Assembly (NCBI GenBank): GCA_020630915.1
Contig: JAHDIF010000006.1
Location: 67,241-131,240, forward strand
Length of the DNA stretch: 64,000 bases
Origin: Dokdonia sp.
GTDB lineage: Bacteria > Bacteroidota > Bacteroidia > Flavobacteriales > Flavobacteriaceae
Reading direction: 5' to 3'
Shown piece after piece: positions 8,174 through 16,140 of this stretch. A model generated the notes under the pieces. The model ran no database searches and was not told where the DNA came from. It saw only the letters and a program-made list of their open reading frames with translations. Position numbers and translations under genes: made by a program. Position 1 is the stretch's first letter; each line of letters begins with the position of its first letter.

Positions 8174-8824
8174 TTAGTATCTTTTTTTTCTATTACGGTG
8201 GTTGTTCTTGCTGTGCTTTTTAACTGGATTTTCTGCCGCTTTTGCCTTTTTGTTTGCTCTTATGAGTTTTTCTGAATCATTGAGCGTTTCATCCTTTTCT
8301 TTTAGGTTAATAGTACCTCCACTAAGCTCAAACAAATGCTCAAAAATCACATCATCTTCCACGGTATCTTTGTTCCAGTTAAGGAAACATTTTTTCATGT
8401 GATTTGCAATAGTGATTTCTAGAGCATCACGCATCTCTCCTTTTTCCCAACCCTTGGCAACATCAATCATCCTCTTGATATTATTACCATAAAAACGGTA
8501 TTTCGGGAAATTTTGCGGATATCCTAAAGGTTCTGGACGTTCTGCCAGTTCTTCTCTAGAAGGTACTGGGTAAGGCGAATCTACATCCAGCTTAAAATCT
8601 GAGATAATAAATAGTTGATCCCACAGTTTATGTTGAAAATCTGGCACATCTCTCAAGTGAGGTTGTAAATTTCCCATTACAGCAATAATAGCTTTTGCAG
8701 TTTTATTGCGCTCTTCTTTATCTTCTATCTCTGTGGCTTGATCTACCATTTTTTGAATATGACGTCCATATTCTGGAATGATAAGATGCACACGTTCTGT
8801 GTTATATTCTAATTGATCTATCAA
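8174..8824 (-). CDS. DUF4290 family protein
   Basis: A 216-residue cytosolic protein of a Bacteroidota-specific family of unknown function. Recognisable blocks are LIIPEYGRHIQKMVD near the N-terminus, AVMGNLQPHLRDVPDFQHKL (49-68) and YPVPSREEL. The tail (190 onward) is Lys/Arg/Asn rich and probably disordered or nucleic-acid binding. No ATG lies near the homologous start; a TTG at 8824 gives MIDQLEYNTERV, which fits the family, so TTG initiation is likely. It is transcribed just ahead of murA, a neighbourhood suggesting a link to growth or envelope synthesis (inference). Confidence 0.88.
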   Translation of the reverse strand: MIDQLEYNTERVHLIIPEYGRHIQKMVDQATEIEDKEERNKTAKAIIAVMGNLQPHLRDVPDFQHKLWDQLFIISDFKLDVDSPYPVPSREELAERPEPLGYPQNFPKYRFYGNNIKRMIDVAKGWEKGEMRDALEITIANHMKKCFLNWNKDTVEDDVIFEHLFELSGGTINLKEKDETLNDSEKLIRANKKAKAAENPVKKHSKNNHRNRKKRY

Positions 8825-8935
8825 TTGTAGTGTAATTAAGTGAAGTCATTTACTAGTGTAAACTGTTGCAAAATACTAAAAATTGTATGAACGTAACAGA
8901 CTGTTGTTTGAAATGACGCAATTCTTTTTAGGTAC

Positions 8936-8949
8936 GCTTTCGCGAAAGC
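8936..8949 (+). repeat. 14-bp palindrome, copy 3
   Basis: Exact copy, intergenic, symmetric over 20 bp (8933-8952). It lies 14 nt beyond the stop codon of the DUF493 gene. Confidence 0.97.
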
Positions 8950-8963
8950 GTAAAAAATAACAT

Positions 8964-9254
8964 CTAAAGACTTATTACCCCTTCTACTGAAGCGACTTCT
9001 TTATACTTGGCTATTACTGCGTCTGGATTTTTCATTTTCACATTAATAGAAACACTGGTATACTTACCTGTTCTAGACTCTTTAGTATCTATTACCGCTC
9101 CTTCATGATTAAAAAAAGAACAGATTTGTGAAATTTTTTCCTGACTAGAAGGAACTATAAATTTGAACAGGTAAGGTGCCGGCCATAGTGAAGTATCACC
9201 TAGCTGAGCTTTTAATTTTGAATAGAATTCCTCCGGATTTTGTGCAGTGCTCAT
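8964..9254 (-). CDS. DUF493 family protein (YbeD-like)
   Basis: A 96-residue small alpha/beta protein. The segment YLFKFIVPSSQEKI and the later RTGKYTSVSINVKMKNPDAVIAKY match the DUF493/YbeD family, whose ACT-like fold suggests a regulatory or binding role. No enzyme motif is visible. The ATG at 9254 sits 18 nt after a TAnnTTTG box on this strand. It is separated from the DUF4290-murA unit by a 139-nt gap holding a palindrome copy. Confidence 0.88.
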   Translation of the reverse strand: MSTAQNPEEFYSKLKAQLGDTSLWPAPYLFKFIVPSSQEKISQICSFFNHEGAVIDTKESRTGKYTSVSINVKMKNPDAVIAKYKEVASVEGVISL

Positions 9255-9272
9255 AGCATATTTTTAAAGATA

Positions 9273-9280
9273 CAAAGATA
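9273..9280 (-). promoter_or_regulatory. -7 box for the DUF493 gene
   Basis: TATCTTTG on the minus strand matches TAnnTTTG and ends 18 nt before the ATG at 9254. No clear -33 TTG at the right distance. Confidence 0.45.
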
Positions 9281-9297
9281 CCACATACAAGTAGTTT

Positions 9298-9325
9298 TTT
9301 GTTCGTTAGGTAATGACTAATTTTG
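9298..9325 (+). promoter_or_regulatory. Promoter of the AAA_28-recQ-fmt operon
   Basis: TTTG (9298-9301), 16 nt, then TAATTTTG (9318-9325): near-ideal Bacteroidota -33/-7 elements. The -7 box overlaps the upstream candidate start at 9313, so translation should begin at the ATG at 9346. Confidence 0.55.
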
Positions 9326-9345
9326 CTAGGTATACTTCTAATTTT

Positions 9346-9885
9346 ATGCCAAAACGTATTTTGCTTATCGGAGGTCCTTCTACGGGTAAAACTACCTTAC
9401 TCAACTATCTCTCATCTTTGGGATATCCTTGTCTTGTAGAGATTTCCAGAGAAGTAATAAAACAAGCACAGGAACAGGGGATAGATCAATTGTTTTTAGA
9501 AAAACCATTGCTCTTTAGCACCTTGTTAAAAGATGCCAGAATAGACCAATATAAAGAAGCTGATACGTTGAGCAGTTCGTTTGTATTTTATGATCGTGGC
9601 ATTCCAGACACAGTGGCTTACATGGATTTTATTGGGCAACAATATCCCGTAGAATTTATTAAAGCTTGTACAGAATATGTGTATGATCAGGTCTTCGTGC
9701 TACCACCTTGGAAAGAAATACACATTACAGACAACGAGCGCTACGAAAGCTTTGAACAAGCATTAGAAATACAAACAGCATTATTAAATACCTATAAGAA
9801 CTATAACTACGACCCTATAGAAGTGCCAACAGGGACAGTAGAAAATCGGGCTCACTTTATTCTATCTAAACTCCTTGCTAATTAA
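9346..9885 (+). CDS. AAA_28-type ATPase/kinase-like protein
   Basis: A P-loop protein of about 179 residues starting MPKRILLIGGPSTGKTT; the Walker A motif GGPSTGKT begins at residue 9. The later FVFYDRGIPDTVAY is the Walker B/DRG segment seen in AAA_28 proteins (TTD14-like, NadR-kinase-like). The alternative start at 9313 adds 11 residues but falls on the promoter box. The small-molecule or protein substrate is unknown. The last 11 bases overlap the recQ reading frame, so it heads an AAA_28-recQ-fmt operon. Confidence 0.82.
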   Translation: MPKRILLIGGPSTGKTTLLNYLSSLGYPCLVEISREVIKQAQEQGIDQLFLEKPLLFSTLLKDARIDQYKEADTLSSSFVFYDRGIPDTVAYMDFIGQQYPVEFIKACTEYVYDQVFVLPPWKEIHITDNERYESFEQALEIQTALLNTYKNYNYDPIEVPTGTVENRAHFILSKLLAN

Positions 9886-11776
9886 AAACCCGAAAGACAT
9901 ATTATCAAAATACTGGGGACACGAGGGATTCCGACCTCTGCAGGAAGATATTATCACTAACGTTCTTGATAAAAGAGATACTATTGCTTTGTTACCTACT
10001 GGTGGAGGAAAATCTATTTGTTACCAAATACCAGCTATCGCTAGTGAGGGTATTGCTATTGTAGTTTCGCCTCTTGTAGCACTTATGAAAGACCAAGTTG
10101 CCACCTTAAAAGAAAAGGGTATCAAAGCACTTTCCATACCTAGCGGGATTCCTTTTACAGAACTAGATGCTCTTTTAGACAATTGTATTTATGGTAATTA
10201 CAAAATGCTGTACACCTCCCCAGAACGTTTGCAACAAGAGATCGTACTGGAACGAATTAAACAAATGAACGTCTCTTTAATAGCAGTAGATGAGGCACAC
10301 TGTATCTCACAATGGGGTCACGACTTTAGACCCTCTTATCTTGAAATATCTAAACTAAGAGATCTTAAACCTGAAGCACCAGTAATGGCTTTAACAGCAA
10401 CCGCCACCACAAAGGTATTAGCAGATATAGAAGAACAACTATCACTAGTTACACCTAAGTTGTTCAAAACATCTTTTATACGTCCTAATCTCACTTACAC
10501 TGTACAATATGCTCAAGATAAAAATTATAGCCTATTACAACTTCTAAAAGCGGAAAAAAGAAGTGCACTTGTTTACGTAAGAAACCGAAAAGCAACAACG
10601 ACAACAGCACACTTTCTCAATTCTAATGGCATTACCGCCTCTTATTATCACGGTGGACTCTCAAAAGGAGCGCGTACAGAAAACCACAATGCTTGGATCT
10701 CAAATAAAAATAAAGTAATGGTGGGTACCAGTGCATTTGGGATGGGTATTGATAAGAAAGATGTTGATATTGTTATCCACACAGAAATACCTGATAGTAT
10801 AGAAAACTACTTTCAAGAAGCAGGAAGAGCGGGAAGAGAAAATCAGCCATCTACCGCGGTATTGTTATATAATGAGAATGACGAGATTAGACTCAAAAAT
10901 CAATTCGTAGCAGTTATTCCTTCTGTACCTAGCGTGAAAAACGTGTACAAAAGGCTTTTAAATTATTTTAGAATAGCATATGGTGAGGGTACAGATGTTT
11001 CTTTCCCTTTTAATTTTAGTACATTTTGTCAGACCTATAAATTAAAAACTATTCTTACATATAACTGTCTACAAGTACTAGATAGAAATAGTATTTTAAA
11101 ACTTTCTAAAGAGTTCTCTAAAAAAGCCACAATCACATTTAAAGTATCTGATGTAGCTCTTACCTATTACTTGTTAAAAAATCCCTCTTTTAATGGGATC
11201 GTAAAAACTGTACTGCGCACTTATGGAGGCGTTTTTGAACAAGTAGTAACCATTAATCATGGGGTCATTGCAAATAAAAGTGGGGCCTCGATAGAAGCCG
11301 TCCACAAAGTCCTTGTAACGCTTGACCAAGATGATATTTTAGATTACGACCATGAGAATTTTGATAGTACTATCACTTTTTTGTGTCCAAGAGAAGATGA
11401 TAGAACCATCAACCGCATAAGCCATCACATAAAAGCGCAGGCACTTACAAAAACAAAACAAATAAATAGTGTACGTTCCTATCTATCCAATAAAAACACC
11501 TGTCGTACGATCCAACTACTAGCCTACTTTGAGGAACATATTACAAAGCCTTGTGGACGATGTGACGTTTGTTTAGAACATACTAATAAGATCAAAAAAA
11601 ACGATAGTGCCGCAATAAGCGCAGTAATACTAGAGCAACTCAAAAAAAAACCAGCTAGCTCAAGAGAGTTATGCGCACTTAATTTTTCTGAAAAGGAAAT
11701 ACTATCGGCACTAAAATTGTTGTTAGAACAACAAAAAATAATCATTACACCCGCTAATACATATACCATCATATGA
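9875..11776 (+). CDS. recQ: ATP-dependent DNA helicase RecQ
   Basis: A 633-residue superfamily 2 helicase for recombination and fork repair. Helicase motifs: FRPLQEDII (motif 0, residues 19-27), PTGGGKS (41-47), DEAH (139-142), ALTATAT near 175, and the arginine-finger block QEAGRAGRE. The RecQ zinc site is formed by Cys543, Cys560, Cys563 and Cys566. No HRDC domain is apparent; the last 60 residues are a short winged-helix-like tail. The start is TTG at 9875, giving a start typical of flavobacterial RecQ; it overlaps the upstream gene by 11 nt and its TGA overlaps fmt's ATG (ATGA). Confidence 0.95.
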   Translation: MLIKNPKDILSKYWGHEGFRPLQEDIITNVLDKRDTIALLPTGGGKSICYQIPAIASEGIAIVVSPLVALMKDQVATLKEKGIKALSIPSGIPFTELDALLDNCIYGNYKMLYTSPERLQQEIVLERIKQMNVSLIAVDEAHCISQWGHDFRPSYLEISKLRDLKPEAPVMALTATATTKVLADIEEQLSLVTPKLFKTSFIRPNLTYTVQYAQDKNYSLLQLLKAEKRSALVYVRNRKATTTTAHFLNSNGITASYYHGGLSKGARTENHNAWISNKNKVMVGTSAFGMGIDKKDVDIVIHTEIPDSIENYFQEAGRAGRENQPSTAVLLYNENDEIRLKNQFVAVIPSVPSVKNVYKRLLNYFRIAYGEGTDVSFPFNFSTFCQTYKLKTILTYNCLQVLDRNSILKLSKEFSKKATITFKVSDVALTYYLLKNPSFNGIVKTVLRTYGGVFEQVVTINHGVIANKSGASIEAVHKVLVTLDQDDILDYDHENFDSTITFLCPREDDRTINRISHHIKAQALTKTKQINSVRSYLSNKNTCRTIQLLAYFEEHITKPCGRCDVCLEHTNKIKKNDSAAISAVILEQLKKKPASSRELCALNFSEKEILSALKLLLEQQKIIITPANTYTII

Positions 11777-12729
11777 AGAATTTAAAAATAGTCTTTATGG
11801 GTACTCCAGAATTTGCAGTGACCATATTAAAAGGACTACTCACCACTACACACGAAGTTGTAGGAGTCATTACGGCACCAGACAAGCCTGCGGGACGTGG
11901 TCAGAAAATTAGAAAAAGTGCGGTAAAGATATTTGCAGAAGATCAAAACCTTCATATTTTGCAACCTACAAACCTTAAAGACCCAAGTTTTCAAGAAGAA
12001 CTTGCAAGTCTGGAAGCAGATTTACAAATAATCGTTGCCTTTAGAATGCTTCCTAAAGCTGTCTGGCAAATGCCCCCATTAGGCACCTTTAACCTTCACG
12101 CTTCCCTCCTTCCTCAATATAGAGGGGCTGCCCCAATTAACTGGGCACTTATTAATGGTGAGACTACCACAGGAGTTACGACATTCTTTATAGACGAAAA
12201 AATAGATACTGGAGCTATCATAATGAAGGAAGAAACGCCTATCAATCCTAACGAAAATGTGGGGAACCTCCACGATAGATTGATGCACTTAGGGAGTGAC
12301 CTTGTTTTAAAAACGGTACAGGCGATTGCAAATGAACAAGTAACTACAACAATACAACCACAAGAAGCTCACTTAAAAACAGCCTACAAACTTCACAATG
12401 AAAACACAAAAATAGACTGGACTCAATCTAGCGAGACCATTCATAATCTTATAAGAGGGCTTAATCCTTATCCAGGAGCTTGGTGTTATTTAGAAAATAA
12501 TGACCAGACATATCGCGTGAAGGTGTATAATGCTTTCGCGAAAGCGTACTCAGAAGAAATCCCAAAGCAAGAAGTAGGATCCATTACAGTGATAGAGCGA
12601 GAGTTATGGGTACACACCGCAAATGGAGTTATAAATGTGGAAGAATTACAACTTCCAGGGAAGCGAAAAATGGCTGTAAAAGACCTTTTGAACGGTTATA
12701 AATTCTCAAAAAATGCAAAAATGCGCTAA
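11773..12729 (+). CDS. fmt: Methionyl-tRNA formyltransferase
   Basis: A 318-residue cytosolic enzyme that formylates initiator Met-tRNA using 10-formyl-THF. The N-terminus KIVFMGTPEFAV, the folate/catalytic block FNLHASLLPQYRGAAPINWA and IDTGAI are diagnostic. The C-terminal OB-like domain binds tRNA. A 14-bp palindrome copy encodes AFAKA at residues 254-258, in a loop of the C-terminal domain. Translationally coupled to recQ by a 4-nt overlap. Confidence 0.96.
   Translation: MKNLKIVFMGTPEFAVTILKGLLTTTHEVVGVITAPDKPAGRGQKIRKSAVKIFAEDQNLHILQPTNLKDPSFQEELASLEADLQIIVAFRMLPKAVWQMPPLGTFNLHASLLPQYRGAAPINWALINGETTTGVTTFFIDEKIDTGAIIMKEETPINPNENVGNLHDRLMHLGSDLVLKTVQAIANEQVTTTIQPQEAHLKTAYKLHNENTKIDWTQSSETIHNLIRGLNPYPGAWCYLENNDQTYRVKVYNAFAKAYSEEIPKQEVGSITVIERELWVHTANGVINVEELQLPGKRKMAVKDLLNGYKFSKNAKMR
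12532..12545 (+). repeat. 14-bp palindrome, copy 4
   Basis: Exact copy within fmt, flanks t/gta, read AFAKA. Confidence 0.97.
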
Positions 12730-12831
12730 ACCCGCACCCTCATTGGGATAGCAAGACCTGCAAAAAAAAGCCATCTTTATTAACAATCGCCTTTATTTAT
12801 TAACAAAATCGCCTATTTCCCTTGCTATTAC

Positions 12832-12861
12832 TTGCGTGAGAAGATATTACGTATAAATTTG
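12832..12861 (+). promoter_or_regulatory. Promoter of the HU gene
   Basis: TTG (12832-12834), 19 nt, then TAAATTTG (12854-12861), matching the Bacteroidota -33/-7 pattern. Leader of about 50 nt before the ATG at 12917. Confidence 0.6.
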
Positions 12862-12916
12862 TTCAAGGAATTAAACATAGCGTTTAACCAACAATTAATT
12901 AATTAAATAAAACATT

Positions 12917-13189
12917 ATGAACAAATCAGAATTAATCGACGGAATGGCGGAGCACGCAGGAATTACTAAAGCAGCTGCAAAAAAAGCGCTAGAATCTTTC
13001 TTAGGAAACGTAGAAGGAGAGCTTAAAAAAGGTGGTCGTGTATCTTTAGTAGGTTTTGGATCTTGGTCTGTATCTAAGCGTAATGCACGTGAAGGTAGAA
13101 ACCCACAAACTGGAAAAACTATCCAAATCGCTGCAAAAAATGTAGTGAAGTTTAAAGCTGGTTCTGAATTAGGAAGCGCAGTAAACTAA
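12917..13189 (+). CDS. HU-family histone-like DNA-binding protein
   Basis: A 90-residue nucleoid protein. It shows MNKSELIDGMAEHAGI, a helical N-terminus, and the DNA-binding arm with GFGSWSVSKRNAREGRNPQT (46-65), the classical HU/IHF beta-arm. It would bend and compact DNA as a dimer. It is monocistronic, with a promoter upstream and a strong hairpin terminator 18 nt after the stop. Codon use looks biased to a restricted set, as expected for an abundant protein. Confidence 0.96.
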   Translation: MNKSELIDGMAEHAGITKAAAKKALESFLGNVEGELKKGGRVSLVGFGSWSVSKRNAREGRNPQTGKTIQIAAKNVVKFKAGSELGSAVN

Positions 13190-13207
13190 TAAAACTTATA
13201 TAGTTTC

Positions 13208-13236
13208 AAAAGCCTCTCCTTGTGAGAGGCTTTTTT
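13208..13236 (+). terminator. Rho-independent terminator after HU
   Basis: An 11-bp perfect stem (13208-13218 with 13224-13234), 5-nt loop CTTGT, ending in a T-run. Confidence 0.9.
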
Positions 13237-13289
13237 ATTTGTTTGAATATTGAAATAAATAGTCTACATTTAAATTAAAATTGAATGCC

Positions 13290-13850
13290 ATGAAACAAGA
13301 ATTACGTAAAGGGCATTTATTGATTGCAGAACCATCCATCATAGGAGATGTCTCTTTTAATAGGTCTGTCATACTATTAGCCGATCATAACGACCAAGGA
13401 TCTGTAGGGTTTATTATGAACAAACCTCTCGACCACAAACTGTCAGATTTTGTTCCGGATGTAGACTGCTGTGACTTACCCATCTTTAATGGAGGCCCTG
13501 TAGAACAGGATAATCTTTATTTTATTCACAAAGTGCCAGAGCTTATTCCAGAAAGTCTTGAAATTGCAGAAGGAATTTTTTGGGGGGGTGATTTTGATAA
13601 AGTTTTAGAACAATTACAAACAGGACTTTTGAAAAAAGATGATATTCAGTTTTTTTTAGGATACTCTGGTTGGGAATCTAAACAACTCATAGGAGAACTA
13701 GAAGAAAGAACATGGGTTGTTATCGAGAATGAACACGGTGAAAATTTATTGAGTAAATGCTGCCCTAATCTATGGAGAGAAAAAATAATTGAACTGGGAG
13801 GAGATTACCTTATATGGTCTAACGCACCAGAAAATCCTCAATACAATTAA
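13290..13850 (+). CDS. YqgE/AlgH family protein
   Basis: A 186-residue protein with the family signature: GHLLIAEPSIIGDVSFNRSV near the start, GSVGFIMNKPLD, and FNGGPVEQDNLYFIH. Cellular role unclear; the family is named for an old AlgH link to alginate regulation. I prefer the ATG at 13290 over the TTG at 13281. The stop TAA interlocks with the stop of the convergent class IV aminotransferase gene within the 4-nt palindrome TTAA (13847-13850). Confidence 0.92.
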   Translation: MKQELRKGHLLIAEPSIIGDVSFNRSVILLADHNDQGSVGFIMNKPLDHKLSDFVPDVDCCDLPIFNGGPVEQDNLYFIHKVPELIPESLEIAEGIFWGGDFDKVLEQLQTGLLKKDDIQFFLGYSGWESKQLIGELEERTWVVIENEHGENLLSKCCPNLWREKIIELGGDYLIWSNAPENPQYN

Positions 13851-14695
13851 CCCAATCTCGCTTTTACATTAAGTAATTTAAGCAAATCACTAGCCACTTC
13901 ATTCTTAAATATTTTCTTACGATACTTTGTTATGGGCTTGATCCCTATAATCGTATTGGTAATGAACAGCTCATCTGCCTTTTGAAGCTCAAAGGGTGAT
14001 ATGGAGACTTCCTCAAATGTATATTCTTTCTTTTGCTTTATTATCTCAATAAGTCGCTTTCTTATAATACCACGTAGACAACCATCTGTTAATGGCGGTG
14101 TTTTAATCACATTACCTTTTACTAAAAATAAATTTCCTTGTAAAGCCTCCACAATATTCTTTTGATTATTGACCAAAAGGCAATTATCATAACCGTTCTC
14201 TTGGGCAAAAACACTTCCTGTCACGTGCAAGATTTTATTCGTAGTCTTTAGCGTAGAGAGCACATCTGCATTCACGTAGTGATCTTTGTACAATTCTACT
14301 TCATAAGGCGCGTCTTCTAAGGTATAAAATGGGTTTGGTAATGCTTTCGCGAAAGCGTAATACCCCACAACACTATTATCTTCAGGAAGATACGTGCCAC
14401 TGCTATCTCTATACACTGTAACACGCACTCTCGCTGCTTTATCTAGTAAACCGGATGCTTCTAGCGTTTTATATAATTGTTCTTCAAGAAAATCTGGAGT
14501 AAAATCCATTGGAATTTCCATACGTAAGATACGCATAGAAGCCATCAATCTAAAGTAGTGATCCTCCCAAAAAAGCAATTTACCATTAACCGCCTTGATG
14601 GTTTCAAAAACACCATCACCATAGAGCATCCCTCTATTAAACGGTGATATTCCTTCCCAAGAAGGCGCCTGTAATTTTCCGTTATAATTAATCAT
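13847..14695 (-). CDS. Aminotransferase class IV (ADC lyase / BCAT-like)
   Basis: A 282-residue fold-type IV PLP enzyme. Features: PFNRGMLYGDGVFETI (18-33), the conserved Arg/His segment, the PLP-lysine region LKTTNKILHVTGS, the Glu block NIVEALQGNLFLV, and TPPLTDGCLRGIIR. This family includes 4-amino-4-deoxychorismate lyase (folate), branched-chain aminotransferase and D-amino acid aminotransferase; ADC lyase is a reasonable guess but not provable here. A palindrome copy encodes AFAKA at 114-118. The ATG abuts the U-run of the upstream gene's terminator; a -7 box on the far side of that hairpin probably drives it. Confidence 0.88.
   Translation of the reverse strand: MINYNGKLQAPSWEGISPFNRGMLYGDGVFETIKAVNGKLLFWEDHYFRLMASMRILRMEIPMDFTPDFLEEQLYKTLEASGLLDKAARVRVTVYRDSSGTYLPEDNSVVGYYAFAKALPNPFYTLEDAPYEVELYKDHYVNADVLSTLKTTNKILHVTGSVFAQENGYDNCLLVNNQKNIVEALQGNLFLVKGNVIKTPPLTDGCLRGIIRKRLIEIIKQKKEYTFEEVSISPFELQKADELFITNTIIGIKPITKYRKKIFKNEVASDLLKLLNVKARLG
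14343..14356 (+). repeat. 14-bp palindrome, copy 5
   Basis: Exact copy within the minus-strand aminotransferase gene, read AFAKA (residues 114-118). Confidence 0.97.
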
Positions 14696-14722
14696 AAAAA
14701 AGTCCCGCTTTATAGGCGGGAC
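14696..14722 (-). terminator. Terminator after the START-like gene, abutting the next ATG
   Basis: A 7-bp GC-rich stem (14716-14722 with 14702-14708) followed on the minus strand by six T (14701-14696), directly before the aminotransferase ATG. Confidence 0.75.
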
Positions 14723-14729
14723 AAATATA
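14722..14729 (-). promoter_or_regulatory. -7 box for the aminotransferase gene, overlapping the terminator
   Basis: TATATTTG on the minus strand matches TAnnTTTG. It overlaps the first base of the terminator stem; transcription would begin inside the hairpin about 20 nt before the ATG. Confidence 0.45.
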
Positions 14730-14747
14730 CCAAGATCTCTTATCTTT

Positions 14748-15134
14748 TTAGGCAGAACCTATGACCTGTTTTAACTCAGAAATTTGATTTTCCCAGAACA
14801 TTTTCCCTTCGTCTACCTCATCTTCTTCCGCAAAATCCGTGATTATAAGGGAAACGTCCTTTGTAATCTCATCTACTTGAATACGTAGTTCAAAGTAAGC
14901 ATCATCATCTTCTTCTTCATCCCATCTAAATTTAATTCTTTCTGGTTTCTTATTAGACAACAGTTTTGCTTTTTCTTCTGCTCCGTCCCAAATAAATGTA
15001 TAAAACTCTCCTCGAGAATTTACATTATCTGCAAACCACTCACTCATACCGGAAGGAGTCGCCATATATTGATACAATAGAGATGGTGATGCTCTCACTA
15101 CAAACTCCATTTCAAATTTTATTTTACCGCTCAT
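14748..15134 (-). CDS. START-like domain protein (AHSA1/SRPBCC fold)
   Basis: A 128-residue protein with the helix-grip fold: the opening MSGKIKFEMEFVVRASP, then LLYQYMATPSGMSEWFADNV, then the acidic WDEEEDDDAYFELRI and a C-terminal helix WENQISELKQVIG. This matches the Bacteroidota START-like family, often annotated as SRPBCC or ATPase-activator-like. No catalytic residues are evident; a lipid or hydrophobic ligand is possible. It is followed by its own terminator, so it is not simply cotranscribed with the aminotransferase. Confidence 0.88.
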   Translation of the reverse strand: MSGKIKFEMEFVVRASPSLLYQYMATPSGMSEWFADNVNSRGEFYTFIWDGAEEKAKLLSNKKPERIKFRWDEEEDDDAYFELRIQVDEITKDVSLIITDFAEEDEVDEGKMFWENQISELKQVIGSA

Positions 15135-15220
15135 ATTAGTTAACTGTTAGGTATCCCAATATATCGAAAGTAATCTCGGTTAACAAAAAAATAAATTCTT
15201 TTTTTATTTCGCTTAAAGGG

Positions 15221-15251
15221 TTTGAGATACTATCAATAGTTTTTATATTTG
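15221..15251 (+). promoter_or_regulatory. tRNA promoter, full -33/-7 match
   Basis: TTTG (15221-15224), 19 nt, then TATATTTG (15244-15251): a textbook Bacteroidota promoter. Predicted start about 30 nt before the tRNA. Confidence 0.75.
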
Positions 15252-15287
15252 CACCCGCTTAAACAAGTGTTTTTTGTTTAGTCTCTT

Positions 15288-15361
15288 GGCGAGGTAGCTC
15301 AGTTGGTTAGAGCGTCGGATTCATAACCCGGAGGTCACGAGTTCAATTCTCGTTCTCGCTA
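15288..15361 (+). tRNA. tRNA with CAT anticodon, probably elongator tRNA-Met
   Basis: The acceptor strand GGCGAGG pairs with TCTCGCT (two G-U), the D arm is GCTC...GAGC, the anticodon loop TTCATAA carries CAT, and the T arm ACGAG-TTCAATT-CTCGT is perfect. Discriminator A; CCA is not encoded. The anticodon stem has one A-C position next to the loop. The first G-U pair argues against an initiator; tRNA-Ile2 with modified C34 is the alternative. Single gene with its own promoter and a very strong terminator. Confidence 0.93.
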
Positions 15362-15367
15362 CAACTT

Positions 15368-15406
15368 AAAAAGCCTCTAGCAATTTGCTAGAGGCTTTTT
15401 TTTTTA
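15368..15406 (+). terminator. Strong terminator after the tRNA
   Basis: A 16-bp perfect inverted repeat (15368-15383 with 15385-15400) followed by a long T-run to 15406. Confidence 0.93.
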
Positions 15407-16107
15407 TAAATCATCATAACTATATTTAGAAATTCCTATTAGTAAAACCATAGATTAGTTCGTAAGGTCCAAAGCATTAATTGCATCCTAAATCTCGTAG
15501 TCCAATCGTATTCCCTCATCACTATCTGCCTGTAAATATACCCTAAAAGTACTCTAGAATATTCATTTTCTTCTGCATTTGCGAGAATGAAGCATATGAA
15601 CGTTGTTCTCAAATAAACTCAGTTATTCCTTTATGACTTCTGTTTATATAATTAAGGTTATCATTTCCTAAAATATATAGAAACTCCGGCTGTCGCTATT
15701 GCAAACGCATTAAAATCAAAAGAACAACCATGGAGTTTTTTATCCGACGACAAAAAGAACTCTTACAAAATTTGTTTGAAAATCTACAGTAATATTGACC
15801 CTTATATAAGTGCTTGAAAATTGCAGTTATATATGTATTTTTCATAAAATTAGAAACTGTTTAAATGGAGAGAATTTGAGCAAAAGTTTTTTTTGATGGT
15901 CGTATGATTATCACTTCAATACATTGATGTTATACTGACTATGCCCTAGTAAGAAATAGAAAGTCACATTTTAAATTTGTAAGCATTTACTTACTTTTAT
16001 AGATGAATAACACATAATTAATGCTGAAATACACAATTTTAACACATTTCATCTATACACTTCATAATTTTTCCATAGATTCGTCTTAACTAAATTTAAA
16101 AAAGTGG
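15407..16107 (+). other. 700-bp gap with a possible decayed ORF
   Basis: No complete gene is seen. A start-less frame runs 15656-15817 (53 sense codons) and reads protein-like (for example TPAVAIANALKSKEQPWSFL), ending TGA. I cannot assign it to a family; it may be a gene remnant or chance. TAAATTTG at 15972-15979 is a possible -7 box. TGAAATACACAA (16025-16036) recurs upstream of the second giant gene. Confidence 0.35.
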
Positions 16108-16140
16108 ATGTCAATCTACTTCGAAAACCTACTTACAGTT

